Assembly: GCF_009916105.1 (NCBI RefSeq)
Contig: NZ_JAAAXQ010000024.1
Coordinates: 1 to 39,048, forward strand
DNA length: 39,048 nucleotides
From: Streptomyces sp. GC420
GTDB lineage: Bacteria > Actinomycetota > Actinomycetes > Streptomycetales > Streptomycetaceae
Reading direction: 5' to 3'
Position 1 is the stretch's first letter. Every line of letters starts with the position of its first letter. Below are positions 9,323 to 18,204 of the stretch, piece after piece. Under the pieces are notes generated by a model. The model ran no database searches, was not told where the DNA came from, and saw only the letters and a program-made list of their open reading frames with translations. The position numbers were made by a program, and so were the translations under genes.

Positions 9323-10681
9323 TTAGCCCAGCGCGGACTTCACGGCGTCCGCCAGCCGCCCGGCCACCGACCTGGCCTGGTCGGTGTCGGCGGCCTCGAC
9401 CATGACCCGCACCAGCGGCTCGGTGCCGGAGGAGCGCAGCAGTACCCGGCCGGTGGAGCCGAGCTCGCGCTCCGCCTCCGCCACCGCGGCGGCCAGCTCG
9501 GGCGAGGTGGAGACCCGGGACTTGTCCACGTCGGGGACATTGATGAGCACCTGCGGCAGCCGCTCCATGACCCCGGCCAGGTCGGCGAGCGTGCGGCCGG
9601 TGGCGGCGACCCTGGCCGCCAGCATCAGCCCGGTCAGGGTGCCGTCCCCGGTCGTCGCGTGGTCGAGGATGATGACGTGCCCCGACTGCTCGCCGCCGAG
9701 CGCGTACCCGTGCTCCTTCATCGCCTCCAGGACGTACCGGTCGCCGACCGCCGTCTGGACCAGCTGGATGCCCTCGCGCTCCATGGCGAGCTTGAAGCCC
9801 AGGTTGGACATGACCGTGGCGACCACGGTGTCGGAGCGGAGGTGCCCGGCCTCCCGCAGCGCAAGGGCCAGCACCGCGAGGATCTGGTCGCCGTCGACCT
9901 CGTTGCCCTCGGCGTCCACGGCGAGGCAGCGGTCGGCGTCGCCGTCGTGCGCGATGCCGAGGTGCGCGCCGTGCTCGACGACGGCGGCCTTCAGCGGGCC
10001 GAGGTGGGTCGATCCGCAGCCGTCGTTGATGTTGAGCCCGTCCGGCTCCGCGCCGATGGTGACGACCTCGGCGCCGGCCCGGGCGAAGGCCTCGGGCGAG
10101 ACCCGGGCGGCCGCGCCGTGCGCCTCGTCGAGAACGATCCGCAGACCGTCGAGCCGGTTGGGGAGTACGCCGACGAGGTGCGCGATGTAGCGGTCGACAC
10201 CCTCGTCGTAGTCACGCACCCGGCCCACGCCCGCGCCGGTGGGCCGCTCCCATGGCTCGCCGCGCCGGTGCTCCTGGTACACGGCCTCGATCCGGTCCTC
10301 CAGCTCGTCGGCGAGCTTGTGCCCCCCGCGTGCGAAGAACTTGACGCCGTTGTCCGGCATGGCGTTGTGGCTCGCGGAGAGCATCACGCCCAGATCGGCT
10401 CCGAGTGCCCCGGTGAGGTGGGCGACGGCGGGGGTCGGCAGCACACCGACGCGCAGGACGTCCACGCCCGCGCTGGCGAGGCCTGCCACGACGGCGGCCT
10501 CGAGGAACTCTCCGGACGCCCGCGGGTCGCGGCCCACGACCGCCGTGGGCCGGTGGCCCTCGAAGGTGCCGGCCTCGGCGAGCACATGCGCCGCGGCGAC
10601 CGAGAGACCGAGCACGAGCTCCGCCGTCAGATCCGCGTTGGCGACACCGCGCACCCCGTCCGTACCGAAGAGTCGTCCCAC
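9323..10681 (-). CDS. glmM: phosphoglucosamine mutase
   Basis: Converts glucosamine-6-phosphate to glucosamine-1-phosphate on the way to UDP-GlcNAc. The GTG start gives [12 protein letters not shown], the canonical N-terminus, with a GGAGG ribosome binding site a few bases upstream; the frame is open further upstream without family similarity. Ser104 in [12 protein letters not shown] is the phosphorylated catalytic serine, DGDADRC binds magnesium, and [11 protein letters not shown] near the C-terminus holds the substrate phosphate. The 452-residue length is normal. It lies downstream of rplM-rpsI but is separated by a terminator, so it probably has its own promoter. Confidence 0.97.
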   Translation of the reverse strand: MGRLFGTDGVRGVANADLTAELVLGLSVAAAHVLAEAGTFEGHRPTAVVGRDPRASGEFLEAAVVAGLASAGVDVLRVGVLPTPAVAHLTGALGADLGVMLSASHNAMPDNGVKFFARGGHKLADELEDRIEAVYQEHRRGEPWERPTGAGVGRVRDYDEGVDRYIAHLVGVLPNRLDGLRIVLDEAHGAAARVSPEAFARAGAEVVTIGAEPDGLNINDGCGSTHLGPLKAAVVEHGAHLGIAHDGDADRCLAVDAEGNEVDGDQILAVLALALREAGHLRSDTVVATVMSNLGFKLAMEREGIQLVQTAVGDRYVLEAMKEHGYALGGEQSGHVIILDHATTGDGTLTGLMLAARVAATGRTLADLAGVMERLPQVLINVPDVDKSRVSTSPELAAAVAEAERELGSTGRVLLRSSGTEPLVRVMVEAADTDQARSVAGRLADAVKSALG

Positions 10682-10744
10682 TGGTGTCCTCCGAAATTGC
10701 TCAGGTGCGTCGCCGGGTCCACTGGTCCCGTGTGCGCGAGCGGT

Positions 10745-10785
10745 TCGTATCAAAGACTCGTACCGAGAATTCGTTTGTCGTATCA
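10745..10785. promoter_or_regulatory. TCGTATCA direct repeats upstream of glmM
   Basis: The octamer TCGTATCA occurs at 10745-10752 and again at 10778-10785, 33 bases apart (about three helical turns), with a related TCGTACCG at 10758-10765 between them. The stretch is locally AT-rich and sits 64-104 bases upstream of the glmM GTG, where its promoter should lie. A regulator-binding role is inference. Confidence 0.4.
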
Positions 10786-10898
10786 GGACAGGTATACGCC
10801 CTGGGTCTGTCCCGATCCTGTGACGGGTCGGCGGAACCCGGCCGGGCAACGGGCGAGGCGCCCGGCCCGCCGGCAGGGGCCGGGCGGCCGCGATAGAC

Positions 10899-10936
10899 GA
10901 ACGCCCCGGCGGCACAGAAGTGCCGCCGGGGCGTTT
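10899..10936 (-). terminator. intrinsic terminator after rpsI
   Basis: A 16-base-pair perfect stem (arms AACGCCCCGGCGGCAC and its complement) with an AGAA loop and a short run of three T/A pairs at its foot. It begins about 20 bases after the rpsI stop and closes the rplM-rpsI transcript. A second weaker hairpin, CCCGGCCC / GGGCCGGG at 10861-10884, follows. Confidence 0.85.
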
Positions 10937-10957
10937 CGTGCGGTACAGCGGGCGTGA

Positions 10958-11467
10958 TTAGCGCTTGCTGTACTGCGGGGCCTTGCGGGCCTTCTTGAGA
11001 CCGGCCTTCTTCCGCTCGACCGCGCGGTCGTCACGGGAGAGGAAGCCGGCCTTCTTGAGCGGGCCGCGGTTGTTGTCGACGTCGGCCTCGTTCAGCGCGC
11101 GGGCGATGCCCAGGCGCAGGGCGCCGGCCTGACCGGAGACGCCGCCGCCGGAGATGCGGGCGACAACGTCGTAGCGGTTGTCGAGCTCGAGCACCTTGAA
11201 GGGCTCGTTGACTTCCTGCTGGTGCACCTTGTTGGGGAAGTAGTCCTCGAGGGTGCGACCGTTGATCTTCCACTTGCCGGTGCCCGGGATGATCCGGACG
11301 CGGGCGATGGCGTTCTTGCGGCGGCCCAGGCCGGCGGCCGGCTGCGGCTCGCCGAAGCGGGAGGCCAGGGACTCCGAGGTGTACTCGCCCTCGGGGGTCT
11401 CGGACTCGGTGGTGTACTCCTCGATGTCCAGCTCTTCGAGGGGGGTCTCGGCGGTGGTCTCGGCCAC
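10958..11467 (-). CDS. rpsI: 30S ribosomal protein S9
   Basis: Small-subunit protein whose C-terminal tail reaches the P-site tRNA. The conserved core starts near residue 45 with [12 protein letters not shown], and the chain ends in the basic tail [12 protein letters not shown] typical of S9. The first 40 residues are an acidic Glu/Thr-rich extension common in actinobacteria, giving 169 residues against about 130 in E. coli. GTG start with AGGAGC upstream. It follows rplM by 44 bases, the widely conserved L13-S9 pair. Confidence 0.97.
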   Translation of the reverse strand: MAETTAETPLEELDIEEYTTESETPEGEYTSESLASRFGEPQPAAGLGRRKNAIARVRIIPGTGKWKINGRTLEDYFPNKVHQQEVNEPFKVLELDNRYDVVARISGGGVSGQAGALRLGIARALNEADVDNNRGPLKKAGFLSRDDRAVERKKAGLKKARKAPQYSKR

Positions 11468-11511
11468 GATGCTCCTCAGATTCTCTCTGTCGTCTTAGGG
11501 GGTGGCCGGAC

Positions 11512-11955
11512 TTACTGCGCGACCTGGGTGATCTCGAACGGCACCGGCTGCTGGGCAGCGTGCGGGTGCTGGTCGCCCGAGTAGACCTTCAGCTTGGAGA
11601 GCATCTGACGGCCCAGGGTGTTCTTGGGAAGCATGCCCTTGACGGCCTTCTCGATGGCCTTCTCGGGGTTCTTCTCGAGGAGCTCGTCGTAGCGGATGGA
11701 ACGCAGACCACCCGGGTAGCCGGAGTGGCGGTAGGCCATCTTCTGGGTCCGCTTGTTGCCGGACAGGTGCACCTTGTCGGCGTTGATGATGATGACGAAG
11801 TCACCGGTGTCAACGTGCGGCGCGTAGATCGGCTTGTGCTTGCCGCGCAGGATGGATGCAGCAGTGGAGGCCAGACGGCCCAGGACGACGTCCTGAGCGT
11901 CAATGACGTGCCACTGGCGCGTCACATCGCCGGGCTTGGGGCTGTACGTACGCAC
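11512..11955 (-). CDS. rplM: 50S ribosomal protein L13
   Basis: Early-assembly large-subunit protein. The 147-residue chain carries the L13 signature in [20 protein letters not shown] near its C-terminus and VLGRLAS near residue 26. GTG start. It is the first gene of the rplM-rpsI transcript and has a recognisable promoter about 180 bases upstream, so its mRNA has a long leader. Confidence 0.98.
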   Translation of the reverse strand: MRTYSPKPGDVTRQWHVIDAQDVVLGRLASTAASILRGKHKPIYAPHVDTGDFVIIINADKVHLSGNKRTQKMAYRHSGYPGGLRSIRYDELLEKNPEKAIEKAVKGMLPKNTLGRQMLSKLKVYSGDQHPHAAQQPVPFEITQVAQ

Positions 11956-12451
11956 GGTTCGTAGCCTTCGCTTCTTCAGTGAATGGTCCTGACAAGGCCA
12001 CCACGGACGATCACGACAGCCCTGACCGCACGTCGGTGACGCAAACCGAGTGCTGGTCGCTGGTCATCGGCCCGGTGGACCGGTGTAAGGGCCCCTCACG
12101 TGAGAATGAGCAAGCCAATACACATAACGAACTCGCAGAATACCCGCGCTGGCCCGTACGGGTCAAAACGGGGCCGTCGGAGGTCCGGCCGGCGTCGGTG
12201 TCGGTTCCGTCGCGGCGGGTCCGGCGAGCTTCGAGCGTGCTCGTTCCCATCCACCGTACCCCGTCGCCCGGCTCGCGCCCGCCACGCGCCGCCGGGCGCG
12301 TGACCGTCGGGACCCGGGCACACACGCAGCGTGCCCGCCCGGCGGGGGCTCGGCCGCGCCGGACGCGCCGACGGGCCGGCGCCGCCCGGGAAAGAGGCCC
12401 GGCCCCACGGAGGAGGACCCGGCGCAGCGCACTCTCAGTAAGATGCGCCCC
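11956..12451. other. divergent intergenic region rplM / membrane protein gene
   Basis: This 496-base region contains the rplM promoter and leader on the minus strand. The half nearest the plus-strand gene is GC-rich with no gene or clear promoter. The locally AT-rich stretch at about 12105-12145 coincides with the rplM promoter. Confidence 0.6.
12137..12166 (-). promoter_or_regulatory. rplM promoter
   Basis: On the minus strand TTGACC (12161-12166) is followed after 18 bases by TATTCT (12137-12142), close to the housekeeping sigma consensus used in Streptomyces. Transcription would start near 12130, giving a leader of about 175 bases before the rplM GTG. The same motifs have no comparable partner on the other strand. 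Confidence 0.65.
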
Positions 12452-13354
12452 ATGAGTTTCGGGCAGGGGGGACCCTCATGGGGCCCCGGGGGTGGTCAGG
12501 GACCGCAGGGTCCGTTCGATTCCTACGGGTCGTCGGGAGCACGGGATTCCTCGACGCCGGACTGGGCGGCGCTCGCGGACGCCTCCGCCAGACGCAACCG
12601 CCGACGCAAGCTGCTGATGGTCGGCGGCTGCGTCGCCGCGACCGTGGCCGTCGGCACGCTCGTCGCGACCGCCGTGGTCCGCTCCAACGACAAGGACGGC
12701 GACCGCACCAGCAACGCGGCCTCCGAACTGCCCGGCCCGGAGGACCTGCCGAGCGGCTCCGCCGAACCGGAGCCGTCCTTCTCCTCCGTCTCACCGCCCC
12801 CGCCGCCGGACCCCGAGGACTTCATATCCAGCGCCGACAAGGACAAGGCCCCGCTCACCCCCGGGAGCCTGTACCCCGGCAACAAGCTGACCATGGGTGA
12901 CCGCGTCTACAAGAAGGGCACGATCACCCGCGCGACCAACTGCGCCAGCGCCACCCAGGGCGGCCTCGGTGCCCTGTTCACCAAGAACGGCTGCACGCAG
13001 GTGATACGCGCCACCTACACCAAGGACGGCGTCGCGGTCACCGTCGGTGTGGCCGTCTTCGACACCGCGGCCAAGGCCTCCACGACCAAGGCGCAGTGGG
13101 ACGACGGCAACATAGCCTCGCTTCCCGGCTCCGGCGTGAAGACGTTCTGCCGCACCACCGTCTGCCGCAAGACGGGCAACTCGTACGGCCGGTACGCGTA
13201 CTTCACCATTGCCGGGTTCACCAACGGCAAGGACGTCGCCAAGGCGGACAAGAAGGTCTTCCAGGCGGGCGACGACCTCGCCGAGTTCACCTTCCGGCAG
13301 ATACACCGCCGCGGCGAGGCGCAGGCCTCAGCAGCAGCCGCCGGCGGGCAGTGA
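12452..13354 (+). CDS. membrane-anchored hypothetical protein
   Basis: About 300 residues: a Gly/Pro/Gln-rich N-terminal tail, a basic patch RRNRRRK, one transmembrane helix at about residues 54-76, a Ser/Pro/Glu linker (to about 140), and an extracellular domain of about 150 residues with four cysteines (NCAS, NGCTQ, FCRTTVC) that may form disulphides. This layout suggests a single-pass protein with the C-terminus outside. I do not recognise a named family. The ATG at 12452 gives MSFGQGG; an ATG three codons earlier is equally possible. Its 3' end overlaps truA on the other strand by 27 bases. Confidence 0.8.
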   Translation: MSFGQGGPSWGPGGGQGPQGPFDSYGSSGARDSSTPDWAALADASARRNRRRKLLMVGGCVAATVAVGTLVATAVVRSNDKDGDRTSNAASELPGPEDLPSGSAEPEPSFSSVSPPPPPDPEDFISSADKDKAPLTPGSLYPGNKLTMGDRVYKKGTITRATNCASATQGGLGALFTKNGCTQVIRATYTKDGVAVTVGVAVFDTAAKASTTKAQWDDGNIASLPGSGVKTFCRTTVCRKTGNSYGRYAYFTIAGFTNGKDVAKADKKVFQAGDDLAEFTFRQIHRRGEAQASAAAAGGQ

Positions 13355-14182
13355 CCGCCTGTTGCGCGCCTCCCGGTTGCGGGCGGCGAGCAACTCGTCG
13401 GCGGGATAGCCCACTTCCTCCAGGGTCAGGCCGTGCGGCCGTACGACGTGCACGGCCGAGTCCCTGACCCCGGCCGCCAGCACCTTCGCGGGCCAGTCCA
13501 CCGGGCGGTGGCCGTCGCCGACGAAGAGCAGCGCGCCCACCAGCGAACGCACCATGTTGTGGCAGAAGGCGTCGGCGCGCACGGTGGCGGTGAGGATCCC
13601 GTCACTCCCCCGCTCCCAGCGCAGTTCCCGCAGCGTCCGGATGGTCGTCGCACCGTCGCGGCGCTTGCAGTAGGCGGCGAAGTCGTGCTCGCCCAGCAGC
13701 CGTTCGGCGGCGGCGTTCATGGCGTCCATGTCCAGCGGCCAGTCGTGCCAGAGCACATGGCCGCGCAGCAGCGGGTCCACGCCTCCGGGGTTGTCGGTAA
13801 CCCGGTACGCGTACCGCCGCCATATCGCCGAGAACCGGGCGTTGAAGCCCTCCGGTGCCTCGGTGAGGCGCCACACCCGCACGTCGTGCGGGAGCCGCCC
13901 CGCGAGCCTCCGCAGCAGCTTCTCGCGGTGCTCCGCCCAGACGCTCTCCGGCAGGTCCACGTGGGCGACCTGGCCGCGGGCGTGCACACCGGCGTCCGTG
14001 CGCCCGGCGACCGTCAGCTCGTACGTCTCCAAGGAGCGGGTCACCGTGCGCAGCGCGTTCTCGATCTCGCCCTGGACGGTCCGCTGCCCCTCGCGCTGCC
14101 TGGCCCAGCCGGAGAAGTCCCTGCCGTCGTAGCTCAGGTCGAGGCGGACCCGTACGAAGCCGGGCCGTGCCGCATCACTCAC
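13328..14182 (-). CDS. truA: tRNA pseudouridine(38-40) synthase
   Basis: Isomerises uridines 38-40 of the tRNA anticodon arm. Asp63 in [10 protein letters not shown] is the catalytic aspartate; [16 protein letters not shown] and [13 protein letters not shown] are further TruA motifs. GTG start. At 284 residues it is slightly longer than E. coli TruA. It lies downstream of rplQ but a terminator sits between them, so expression from the alpha operon would need read-through. The last nine codons, ending in two cysteines, overlap the convergent gene. Confidence 0.96.
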   Translation of the reverse strand: MSDAARPGFVRVRLDLSYDGRDFSGWARQREGQRTVQGEIENALRTVTRSLETYELTVAGRTDAGVHARGQVAHVDLPESVWAEHREKLLRRLAGRLPHDVRVWRLTEAPEGFNARFSAIWRRYAYRVTDNPGGVDPLLRGHVLWHDWPLDMDAMNAAAERLLGEHDFAAYCKRRDGATTIRTLRELRWERGSDGILTATVRADAFCHNMVRSLVGALLFVGDGHRPVDWPAKVLAAGVRDSAVHVVRPHGLTLEEVGYPADELLAARNREARNRRSLPAGGCC

Positions 14183-14206
14183 ACCGTCATCCTCTCAACT
14201 TGAAAA

Positions 14207-14234
14207 CGGGCCCGCCCCCCAGGGGGCGGACCCG
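14207..14234 (-). terminator. intrinsic terminator after rplQ
   Basis: Hairpin with arms CGGGCCCGCCCCC and GGGGGCGGACCCG, one mismatch and a two-base loop, followed on the minus strand by TTTTC. It begins 20 bases after the rplQ stop, between rplQ and truA, and fits a classical Rho-independent terminator. Confidence 0.8.
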
Positions 14235-14253
14235 CTTCGGCGCCAGGTGAAAC

Positions 14254-14769
14254 TCAGGCGTCCTTGGACTCCTCGGCGGCCTCGGCGGCCGGCTTGGCGT
14301 CCTCGGCGACCTCGGCCTCTTCGGCCTTGGTCTCCTCGGCCTTCGCCTCGGACTCCTTCACCGCGCGCTTGGCAGCGGCCTCGGCCTCGGCAACGGTCGC
14401 CTTCTTCGCGATCTCACCCTCGACCAGCTCGATGACCGCCATCGGGGCGTTGTCGCCACGACGGTTGCCGATCTTGGTGATACGGGTGTAGCCACCCGGG
14501 CGCTCGGCGTACCGCGGAGCGATCTCGGTGAAGAGCGTGTGGACGATGCCCTTGTCCGTGATCGTCTGCAGCACCAGGCGACGGTTGTGGATGTCGCCCT
14601 TCTTCGCCTTGGTGATCAGGCGCTCGGCGACCGGACGCAGGCGGCGGGCCTTGGCCTCGGTCGTGGTGATGCGGCCGTGCTCGAACAGCGACTTCGCGAG
14701 GTTCGCGAGAAGCAGCTTCTCGTGCGCGGCGCTGCCGCCCAGACGAGCACCCTTGGCGGGCTTCGGCAT
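14254..14769 (-). CDS. rplQ: 50S ribosomal protein L17
   Basis: Large-subunit protein at the exit tunnel region. ATG at 14769 gives [25 protein letters not shown], described here by its GARLGG start; the core extends to about residue 120. The remaining 50 residues are an Ala/Glu/Lys-rich acidic tail that E. coli L17 lacks; such tails occur in other actinobacteria. An eight-codon upstream extension is possible but unlike homologues. It is separated from rpoA by an unusually long, highly structured spacer. Confidence 0.97.
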   Translation of the reverse strand: MPKPAKGARLGGSAAHEKLLLANLAKSLFEHGRITTTEAKARRLRPVAERLITKAKKGDIHNRRLVLQTITDKGIVHTLFTEIAPRYAERPGGYTRITKIGNRRGDNAPMAVIELVEGEIAKKATVAEAEAAAKRAVKESEAKAEETKAEEAEVAEDAKPAAEAAEESKDA

Positions 14770-15443
14770 GGTGTTTCTCCTTGTGATCTGCACCGGCCGT
14801 ATCAGGTACCGATGTCAGCCTGTGCGCGGGACTGAAGCCCCGCGCGCGCCCCCGGAAGGCTCCGGGGAGGTCCATTGTCTCCGGGCTCTCACCCGGCCGC
14901 CCCGGCCCCACCGGGGCCGGCACTTCGGGGCCGCGCCCCGCGTCCCGGGCCGAGACCCGGGGTTCCGCCCTCCCGGCGAACCGGGCCGGCGATCAGGGCC
15001 ACGGGCCCTGCCCACCGGGATCACACCCGGTGCCTGCCCGGTCCGGGCCCGGCACCGGTGCGCGACCGGGGCCCATGGCCCCGGGCTCGCGCCCGGCGGC
15101 CGCCCTGCCCGCAGGACCCGGCGGAGCCGGTTCCCCCGCAGGCCGCCCTGCGGGCCGGGCTCGCGCCCGGACCGCGGCGGCGGTCGTTCCACCCCCGTTG
15201 GGGCTGGTCCAGCGGTCCGGGTTCACGCCCGAAACGGGACCGTGGCCGGTCACCCCGGCCGCGGTGGCCGTTCCACTCAGCGGTGGCCGGTCCGGGGTCC
15301 CGGGCCCGTGGACCGGCAGGGCCGGGGGAACGCGCCGCGGACCCGCGGAACCGGGGCCGAGGCCCCGGTCCGGACCTGTCCGGCGGGGCCGGGAACCCGG
15401 GGCGCCGGGCGCCGTCGGATCCCCGTACCCCGCCGGAGACGGG
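14770..15443. other. 674-base hairpin-packed spacer between rpoA and rplQ
   Basis: No gene is supported; the long frames through it on the plus strand have no family features. It is packed with short perfect or near-perfect palindromes, among them CCGGCCCC/GGGGCCGG (14902-14920), CACCGGG/CCCGGTG (15013-15032), CCGGGGCC-cat-GGCCCCGG (15066-15084), CCGCAGG-ccg-CCTGCGG (15137-15153) and ACCGGGGCC-ga-GGCCCCGGT (15350-15369). If rplQ is transcribed from rpoA, this is a highly folded leader or spacer. Confidence 0.75.
14881..15232. repeat. five copies of a 16-base hairpin motif
   Basis: Consensus CCGGGNTCNCNCCCGG, with a five-base stem and a six-base loop. Copies start at 14881 (CCGGGCTCTCACCCGG), 15015 (CCGGGATCACACCCGG), 15081 and 15155 (both CCGGGCTCGCGCCCGG) and 15217 (CCGGGTTCACGCCCGA). 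Spacings are 134, 66, 74 and 62 bases. Stems are conserved while loop positions vary, which suggests structure matters. Confidence 0.75.
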
Positions 15444-16466
15444 TCAGTACTGCTCGGTCTCGACGAAGCCCGCGTCCGCGTCGTCGTCGGCGCCGAAGGC
15501 GTCGGCGGCGGCGGTCGGGTCGAATCCGGGCGGGCTGTCCTTCAGGGCCAGGCCCATGCCGGCCAGCTTCGCCTTGACCTCGTCGATCGACTTCGCACCG
15601 AAGTTGCGGATGTCGAGCAGGTCGGCCTCGGAACGCGCCACGAGCTCACCCACGGAGTGGATGCCCTCGCGCTTGAGGCAGTTGTACGACCGGACGGTGA
15701 GCTCGAGCTCCTCGATCGGCAGTGCGAGGTCCGCGGCCAGGGCGGCGTCCGTCGGGGACGGACCCATGTCGATGCCCTCGGCGTCGATGTTGAGCTCGCG
15801 GGCCAGACCGAACAGCTCGACCAGGGTCTTGCCGGCCGACGCCATGGCGTCGCGCGGACGCATGGCCTGCTTGGTCTCGACGTCGACGATCAGCTTGTCG
15901 AAGTCGGTGCGCTGCTCGACTCGGGTCGCCTCGACCTTGTAGGTGACCTTCAGCACCGGGCTGTAGATGGAGTCGACCGGAATGCGGCCGATCTCCTGGC
16001 CCACCTGCTTGTTCTGGACGGCGGAGACGTAGCCGCGACCGCGCTCGACGGTCAGCTCCATCTCCAGCTTGCCCTTGCTGTTGAGCGTGGCGAGGACCAG
16101 GTCGGGGTTGTGCACCTCGACACCGGCCGGCGGGGCGATGTCTGCGGCGGTGACCAGACCCGGGCCCTGCTTGCGCAGGTACATCACGACGGGCTCGTCG
16201 TGCTCGCTCGACACGACCAGCTGCTTGATGTTGAGGATCAGGTCGGTGACGTCCTCCTTGACGCCCGGCACGGTGGTGAACTCGTGCAGAACGCCGTCGA
16301 TCCGGATCGACGTGACAGCCGCGCCGGGGATCGAGGAGAGGAGCGTACGACGCAGGGAGTTGCCGAGGGTGTAGCCGAAGCCCGGCTCCAGCGGCTCGAT
16401 CACGAACCGGGAGCGGTATTCGTCGACGACCTCTTCGGTCAACGAGGGACGCTGAGCGATCAGCAT
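15444..16466 (-). CDS. rpoA: RNA polymerase alpha subunit
   Basis: Dimerises to nucleate RNA polymerase assembly. The N-terminal domain (about 1-230) has [23 protein letters not shown] (cited by its [11 protein letters not shown] motif), and the C-terminal DNA-binding domain (about 250-315) has the helix-hairpin-helix region [15 protein letters not shown] and [15 protein letters not shown]. The 340-residue length is usual for Streptomyces, ending in an acidic tail. It follows rpsK by 119 bases with no rpsD between them. Confidence 0.98.
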   Translation of the reverse strand: MLIAQRPSLTEEVVDEYRSRFVIEPLEPGFGYTLGNSLRRTLLSSIPGAAVTSIRIDGVLHEFTTVPGVKEDVTDLILNIKQLVVSSEHDEPVVMYLRKQGPGLVTAADIAPPAGVEVHNPDLVLATLNSKGKLEMELTVERGRGYVSAVQNKQVGQEIGRIPVDSIYSPVLKVTYKVEATRVEQRTDFDKLIVDVETKQAMRPRDAMASAGKTLVELFGLARELNIDAEGIDMGPSPTDAALAADLALPIEELELTVRSYNCLKREGIHSVGELVARSEADLLDIRNFGAKSIDEVKAKLAGMGLALKDSPPGFDPTAAADAFGADDDADAGFVETEQY

Positions 16467-16585
16467 GAGTGGATCAGATCCTTCAGTCGGGGGCGCCCGC
16501 TATTTGACGCCCGACATGTACTGCAAGGGTACGGGCGGCACGGCCCGCGTGGGGCCGTACCGCCCGTGCCGAGCGAACCGATGCC

Positions 16586-16990
16586 TCAGACGCGGCGGCG
16601 CTTGGGCGGACGGCAGCCGTTGTGCGGGGTGGGGGTGACGTCCTGGATCGAGCCGACCTCGAGGCCGGTGGCCTGGAGGGAGCGGATCGCCGTCTCACGG
16701 CCGGAGCCGGGACCCTTGACGAAGACGTCCACCTTGCGCATGCCGTGCTCCTGCGCGCGGCGGGCGGCCGACTCGGCGGCCATCTGCGCGGCGAAGGGGG
16801 TGGACTTGCGCGAGCCCTTGAAGCCGACGTGGCCGGCGGAGGCCCAGGAGATCACGTTGCCGGACGGGTCCGTGATCGAAACGATGGTGTTGTTGAACGT
16901 GCTCTTGATGTGCGCGTGGCCGTGAGCGACGTTCTTCTTTTCCTTGCGGCGCACCTTCTTGGCAGCGCCCTGGCGTCCCTTGGGGGGCAT
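16586..16990 (-). CDS. rpsK: 30S ribosomal protein S11
   Basis: Platform protein of the small subunit. The 134-residue chain has [20 protein letters not shown] and the C-terminal S11 signature [18 protein letters not shown]. The N-terminus is Lys/Arg-rich. ATG start with AGGAGC upstream. It follows rpsM by 70 bases. Confidence 0.98.
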   Translation of the reverse strand: MPPKGRQGAAKKVRRKEKKNVAHGHAHIKSTFNNTIVSITDPSGNVISWASAGHVGFKGSRKSTPFAAQMAAESAARRAQEHGMRKVDVFVKGPGSGRETAIRSLQATGLEVGSIQDVTPTPHNGCRPPKRRRV

Positions 16991-17060
16991 GTATTGCTCC
17001 TGTGGAGGTGGTCGGTCCTACAGCGGATGCGAAGACCGTGGACTTCTCGTCCGCTGCGGA

Positions 17061-17441
17061 CTACTTCTTGCCCGGCTTCTTCTTACCGGCGATGGCGCGA
17101 CGCGGGCCCTTGCGGGTGCGGGCGTTGGTGCTGGTGCGCTGACCGCGGACGGGCAGGCCACGACGGTGGCGCAGACCCTGGTAGCAGCCGATCTCCACCT
17201 TGCGGCGGATGTCGGCCTGGATCTCACGACGGAGGTCACCCTCGGTCTGGAGGTTGGCGTCCACGTACTCGCGGATCTTGACCAGGTCCTCTTCGGCCAG
17301 GTCGCGAACGCGGGTGTCGGGGTTCACGCCGGTGGCGACAAGGATCTCCTTGGACCGGGTGCGGCCAATGCCGAAGACGTAGGTGAGGGCGACCTCCACG
17401 CGCTTTTCGCGCGGGATGTCAACACCTGAAACGCGTGCCAT
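17061..17441 (-). CDS. rpsM: 30S ribosomal protein S13
   Basis: Head protein contacting the P-site tRNA and the 50S subunit. Begins [19 protein letters not shown] (cited by GVDIPREKR), has the helix-hairpin-helix segment [14 protein letters not shown] and the signature [21 protein letters not shown] (cited by GLPVRGQRT). 126 residues with a basic tail. Follows rpmJ after a 206-base spacer. Confidence 0.98.
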   Translation of the reverse strand: MARVSGVDIPREKRVEVALTYVFGIGRTRSKEILVATGVNPDTRVRDLAEEDLVKIREYVDANLQTEGDLRREIQADIRRKVEIGCYQGLRHRRGLPVRGQRTSTNARTRKGPRRAIAGKKKPGKK

Positions 17442-17647
17442 TCCAATGGCTCCTGTTGATGCTCGGGGGTCTTCCGCAGAACCGTTCCCGACTGTGTCGT
17501 CCCACTACGTGGTGCTGGGGCACTACACCGGGTCCCCGGCCCCCGCCGGAGGTGTCACCGGCCGGAGGGACCGGCCAGGTGGGCTCTGCGTATGTACGTT
17601 GCTTGCGTCGCGCGAAGTTCTGCGGGTGCAGAGGTCGGCGTCGTGCG

Positions 17648-17761
17648 TCAGCCCTGGCGCTGCTTGTGGCGCAGGTTGTCGCAGATCACCATGACCCGGC
17701 CGTGACGGCGGATCACCTTGCACTTGTCGCAGATCTTCTTGACGCTCGGCTTGACCTTCAT
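17648..17761 (-). CDS. rpmJ: 50S ribosomal protein L36, zinc-binding type
   Basis: A 37-residue protein, [20 protein letters not shown] at its start, with zinc ligands Cys11, Cys14, Cys27 and His32. It is the classical C+ form; Streptomyces often carry a second zinc-free paralogue elsewhere under Zur control. It lies between infA and rpsM as in other bacteria. Confidence 0.97.
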   Translation of the reverse strand: MKVKPSVKKICDKCKVIRRHGRVMVICDNLRHKQRQG

Positions 17762-17821
17762 GGGATGTGAGGTTCTCCGGGTCAGTGCCATCGCCCCACG
17801 CGAGCGGGACCAGGGCAAGAT

Positions 17822-18043
17822 CTACTTGTAGCGGTAGACGATCCGGCCACGCGTCAGGTCGTAGGGAGAGAGCTCCACGACGACCCGGTCATCCGGGAGG
17901 ATACGGATGTAGTGCATCCGCATCTTTCCGCTGATGTGCGCGAGGACCTTGTGACCGTTCTGCAGCTCCACCTTGAACATGGCGTTCGGCAGAGACTCAA
18001 TCACAGTGCCTTCGATCTCGATGGCACCTTGCTTCTTGGCCAC
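17822..18043 (-). CDS. infA: translation initiation factor IF-1
   Basis: A 73-residue OB-fold factor that occupies the A site during initiation. GTG start gives [20 protein letters not shown]; the chain ends in [15 protein letters not shown], both canonical. The frame stays open upstream, but the family length and N-terminus fix this start. It has a likely promoter of its own about 80 bases upstream. Confidence 0.98.
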   Translation of the reverse strand: MAKKQGAIEIEGTVIESLPNAMFKVELQNGHKVLAHISGKMRMHYIRILPDDRVVVELSPYDLTRGRIVYRYK

Positions 18044-18124
18044 GCTTCGCCTTTCGAATCGGCTACCTTGATCGACTGCCGCCCTCCGTGTGCGGGCACA
18101 CGGGTACACGACAGCCGACGCACC

Positions 18125-18154
18125 AGTCTACGACAGGGCCTCCGAAAACACGAA
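18125..18154 (-). promoter_or_regulatory. candidate infA promoter
   Basis: On the minus strand TAGACT (18125-18130), a very good Streptomyces -10 box, is preceded after 18 bases by TTCGTG (18149-18154), a weak -35. It would start the infA-rpmJ-rpsM-rpsK-rpoA transcript independently of map. Confidence 0.45.
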
Positions 18155-18204
18155 TCCGGTAAGAATGCCCTAACCGGGTGATCCTTAACCAGGACCCGGC
18201 CGGC

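Noticed and set aside
15217..15232. Hairpin loop resembling a tRNA T-arm
   Set aside because: No acceptor, D or anticodon arm surrounds it and key T-loop positions do not match; it is one of five copies of a simple hairpin.
14528..15942. Plus-strand frames through the rpoA-rplQ spacer
   Set aside because: Composition is driven by GC-rich palindromes (Pro/Arg/Gly), no start signal, and they run into the rpoA antisense strand.
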